Assembly: GCA_017631855.1 (NCBI GenBank)
Contig: JAGBSP010000066.1
Span: 1-45,732 of the forward strand
DNA: 45,732 bases
Reading direction: 5' to 3'
Source of the DNA: Clostridia bacterium
GTDB lineage: Bacteria > Bacillota > Clostridia > Oscillospirales > CAG-272
Both the position numbers and the translations under genes were made by a program. This document shows, piece by piece, positions 43,428-45,732 of this stretch; position 1 is the first letter of the stretch, and each line of letters starts with the position of its first letter. Below the pieces are notes generated by a model that had not been told where the DNA came from, ran no database searches, and saw only the letters and a list, made by a program, of their open reading frames with translations.

Positions 43428-44381
43428 TTACGCTCCAAGCATTGCGGCACCGATGATGCCTGCGTCGTTCTTGAGCGTTGCGATGCGAAGCTCGGTGGCG
43501 GGAACGTGATTTCCGCCGTAGCGTTCTGCCGCAACCAGCGGGAGAATAGCGTCGATGAGCGATTGACCCTCGTTCGAAATACCGCCGCCGATCGAAACGA
43601 CCTCGGGCTGGAAGATATTGATGATGTTGGTCAGACCGCAGGCGAGGTACTTGATATACTTGTCGTGCACCTCTTTGCCCGCCTCGTCGCCCGCTCTCAT
43701 CGCGTCAAACGCGGTTCTTCCCGAAACCTTGGAAGCATCCGCCATAATGGTCTTACGGCCGCTTGCGGCACACTCCTCGATCTTTTCCTTGGTCATACGG
43801 ATCAGTGCCGTTGCCGAGGAATACGCCTCCCAACAGCCGCGTCTTCCGCAGCCGCACGGTGCGCCGTCAAGCTCAATAACGATATGACCGAGCTCTGCTC
43901 CTGCGTAGTTAAAGCCAGAATAGATCTTTCCATTGATAATGATACCGCCGCCGACACCCGTGCCGAGCGTGATCATAATGTTGTTCTTTGTGCCCTTTGC
44001 CGCACCCGCGACAGCTTCGCCCCAAGCGGCGGCATTGGCGTCGTTCTCAATATGAACGCCGCACTCTGCGCCGAGCATATTCTTCAGCGTGTCTGCGATA
44101 GGATAGTGCAAAAAGGAGGGAAGATTGCAGGAGTAAACGAGAACTCCCGTATCGTGGTTGGCAATGCCGGGCGTTGCGATTCCGATTCCGTCAACGTCCT
44201 TGATCGAAATATTTTGTGCGGCACATACCTCACGGCAAAGCGTTGCAATATCCGCAACGATGGCTTCGCTTTCGCGGTTTGCACCCGTGGGAAGGCTCTT
44301 CTTTTGAATGATCTGAAATTTGTCGTTCACAAGACCGACGGCGATGTTCGTTCCGCCAAGGTCTACACCGATTCTGAACAT
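43428..44381 (-). CDS. glcK: ROK-family glucokinase
   Basis: 317 residues, cytoplasmic, forming glucose 6-phosphate from glucose and ATP. The ATP site is G-V-D-L-G-G-T-N (4-11). Catalytic Asp is in E-N-D-A-N-A-A-A. The zinc site H...C-G-C-G-R-R-G-C-W-E is complete. There is no DNA-binding domain, so it is a kinase and not a ROK repressor. ATG 44381 follows GGAGGAAT; a longer reading would run into nth. N-acetylmannosamine or fructose kinase activity cannot be excluded. Confidence 0.9.
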   Translation of the reverse strand: MFRIGVDLGGTNIAVGLVNDKFQIIQKKSLPTGANRESEAIVADIATLCREVCAAQNISIKDVDGIGIATPGIANHDTGVLVYSCNLPSFLHYPIADTLKNMLGAECGVHIENDANAAAWGEAVAGAAKGTKNNIMITLGTGVGGGIIINGKIYSGFNYAGAELGHIVIELDGAPCGCGRRGCWEAYSSATALIRMTKEKIEECAASGRKTIMADASKVSGRTAFDAMRAGDEAGKEVHDKYIKYLACGLTNIINIFQPEVVSIGGGISNEGQSLIDAILPLVAAERYGGNHVPATELRIATLKNDAGIIGAAMLGA

Positions 44382-44409
44382 ATTGATTCCTCCATGTATG
44401 GTATATATT

Positions 44410-45084
44410 TTATTTTTTTGCGGTTGACTTTTTTGCCTTTTCAAATTGCTTTTCACAAAGCGAGGCGAGCGGACAAGAATCGCACGTCGGTGTGCGCGCC
44501 GAGCAGGTATCTCTGCCGAACTGAACGATTCTGTGGCAAAAATCCGATTGTTTTTCGGGCGCAACCAGCTCCGAGAGGATCTTTTCAACCTTGTGCGGAT
44601 CCTTCAGGGACGGGTCGTACATACCGAGCCGTCCGCCAATGCGGATGCAGTGCGTGTCGGCAACGATGCCGGGGAGTCCGTAAATATCTCCGAGTAGAAG
44701 ATTTGCGATCTTTCTGCCAACGCCGGGCAGAGAAAGCAGCTCTTCCATCGTGTCGGGCACGCGTCCGTCGTATTTGTCGCGGATGATCGTGCAAGCCTCC
44801 TTGATGCTTTGCGCCTTGGTGCGGAAAAGTCCGCAGGGACGGATCAGATCCTCAATGCTCTCCAGAGGTGCGTCGGCAAGCTCGGAGAGGGTAGGATAGA
44901 CCGAAAAGAGCTCTCGGCAGACGAGGTTGACACGCGCGTCGGTGCACTGTGCTGAAAGGCGCGCCATGACGAGAAGACGCCAAGCCTCTCCGCCGTACTC
45001 CAGTGCACAAATCGCATCGGGATAAATTTCCTCCAGCGCGGCGACGATTTCCGTCATGCGCGCTATTTTTTGTGCTTTCGTCAT
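44410..45084 (-). CDS. nth: endonuclease III
   Basis: 224 residues. A DNA glycosylase/AP lyase for oxidised pyrimidines. The helix-hairpin-helix is L-P-G-V-G-R-K-I-A, with the catalytic Lys in this motif and the Asp in I-V-A-D-T-H. The [4Fe-4S] motif C-x6-C-x2-C-x5-C is complete (C-S-A-R-T-P-T-C-D-S-C-P-L-A-S-L-C). Starts by overlapping the proB stop (ATGA). 28 bp before glucokinase. Confidence 0.95.
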   Translation of the reverse strand: MTKAQKIARMTEIVAALEEIYPDAICALEYGGEAWRLLVMARLSAQCTDARVNLVCRELFSVYPTLSELADAPLESIEDLIRPCGLFRTKAQSIKEACTIIRDKYDGRVPDTMEELLSLPGVGRKIANLLLGDIYGLPGIVADTHCIRIGGRLGMYDPSLKDPHKVEKILSELVAPEKQSDFCHRIVQFGRDTCSARTPTCDSCPLASLCEKQFEKAKKSTAKK

Positions 45085-45732
45085 ACTTTTTTCGCGGCGG
45101 TAAAGAGCGTTCCCACGTGACCGCCGTCCATCAGGGTATAGAGAATTTCGGGATCGTGTCCGTTGAGAATGAACATCGGAATACCCGCTTCGGTGACAAG
45201 CTTTGCTGCCTGGAGCTTTGCTACCATTCCTCCCGTTCCGCGATCGGTGCCCGCGCCGCCCGCTTTTTCGTAGATCTCGTCAATATTGTCTACGCGGGGA
45301 ATCAGGCTTGCGTCGGGATTCGTGCGGGGATCGGCATCGTAAAGACCGTCGACGTCCGAAAGGTTCAGCAGAAGATCTGCTCCGCTGAGGAGTGCGACGT
45401 ACGCCGAAAGAATATCGTTTCCTCCGAACTTGGTCAGCTCGTCGGTCGAAACCGAGTCGTTTTCGTTGACGATCGGCAAACAGCGCATCTCGAGCAGACG
45501 GCGGAAGGTATTTTCGGCGGCGGTACGGCGGACGGGATTGGTCAGAACGTCCTTGGTCATCAGAATTTGCGCGACGGTGTGACCGTAATCCGAGAAGAAG
45601 CGGTCGTACAGCTTCATCAGCTCGCTCTGCCCGATGGCCGCCATGGCCTGCTTTTCCTCCGGGGTCTCGGGGATGTGCCCGAAGCCCGCCTTGGCGACGC
45701 CCGCACTGACGGCACCCGAGGAGACCAATACC
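45081..45732 (-). CDS. proB: glutamate 5-kinase, N-terminus cut by window end
   Basis: The visible 217 codons are the C-terminal part; the N-terminal ~40 residues lie outside. V-L-V-S-S-G-A-V-S-A-G is the amino-acid kinase motif. N-E-N-D-S-V-S-T-D-E and F-G-G-N-D-I-L-S-A form the glutamate/ATP site, and G-T-G-G-M-V-A-K-L-Q-A-A follows. The protein ends without the PUA domain of E. coli ProB, the short form. It makes gamma-glutamyl phosphate, the first step to proline. Overlaps nth (ATGA). Confidence 0.92.
   Translation of the reverse strand, partial: VLVSSGAVSAGVAKAGFGHIPETPEEKQAMAAIGQSELMKLYDRFFSDYGHTVAQILMTKDVLTNPVRRTAAENTFRRLLEMRCLPIVNENDSVSTDELTKFGGNDILSAYVALLSGADLLLNLSDVDGLYDADPRTNPDASLIPRVDNIDEIYEKAGGAGTDRGTGGMVAKLQAAKLVTEAGIPMFILNGHDPEILYTLMDGGHVGTLFTAAKKV

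Overview
This window is the chromosomal replication-origin region of a Gram-positive, Clostridia-type bacterium, most likely an uncultured gut lineage near Oscillospirales or Christensenellales. The lineage is inferred from the Firmicutes order dnaA-dnaN-recF-remB(yaaB)-gyrB-gyrA, a small Cys-rich family that I know from Clostridia (DUF6472), M42 peptidases, a ROK glucokinase, Clostridia-style palindromic repeats and near-consensus sigma-A promoters with 17-bp spacers. I see no tRNA, rRNA, CRISPR array, insertion sequence or prophage.

Layout. 1-1054: the edge of a leftward gene and a lipoprotein gene. 1117-10239: gyrA, gyrB, remB, recF, dnaN and dnaA, all leftward. The dnaN-dnaA gap (8354-8865) is the probable oriC, with DnaA boxes of the TTTTCCACA type, a DnaA-trio-like run and an AT-rich stretch. 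10461-13487: rightward operon cca, ruvX, a DUF6472 protein and a DUF2974 hydrolase. 13531-14856: a cation/proton antiporter. 14990-17718: an AraC regulator divergent from a large FAD oxidoreductase. 17841-19129: a split ThrE-type amino-acid exporter. 19190-24636: a tight leftward four-gene cassette made of an RfbH/E1-type sugar 3-dehydratase, a two-domain aldolase, a HAD phosphatase and a ThDP enzyme. 24867-26885: U32 RNA-hydroxylation-type protein. 26929-30205: an enolase-superfamily dehydratase and a tartrate/malate-type dehydrogenase divergent from a LysR regulator, followed by an SDR (30337-31113). 31151-33575: tmk, birA, an RluA pseudouridine synthase and a small membrane protein, leftward. 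33818-39830: rightward operon comM/yifB, three M42 aminopeptidase paralogs and a PLP enzyme of the methionine gamma-lyase/aluminium-resistance family. 40047-43254: MBOAT O-acyltransferase, CDF metal exporter and a methyltransferase that ends inside a palindromic repeat. 43428-45732: glucokinase, endonuclease III and a partial proB, leftward.

How it fits together. Most genes are housekeeping: replication initiation, supercoiling, tRNA maturation, nucleotide supply, repair, peptide turnover. The accessory parts are small self-contained units, each with its own promoter and terminator. The most unusual is the 19190-24636 cassette. It combines PMP/[2Fe-2S] sugar deoxygenation, an aldolase fold and decarboxylating ThDP chemistry in one transcription unit with no glycosyltransferase or nucleotidyltransferase beside it. 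My inference is that it makes a branched or chain-extended deoxysugar (or a related building block), by analogy with yersiniose formation. The enolase/dehydrogenase/LysR unit looks like a hydroxy-diacid or sugar-acid catabolic switch.
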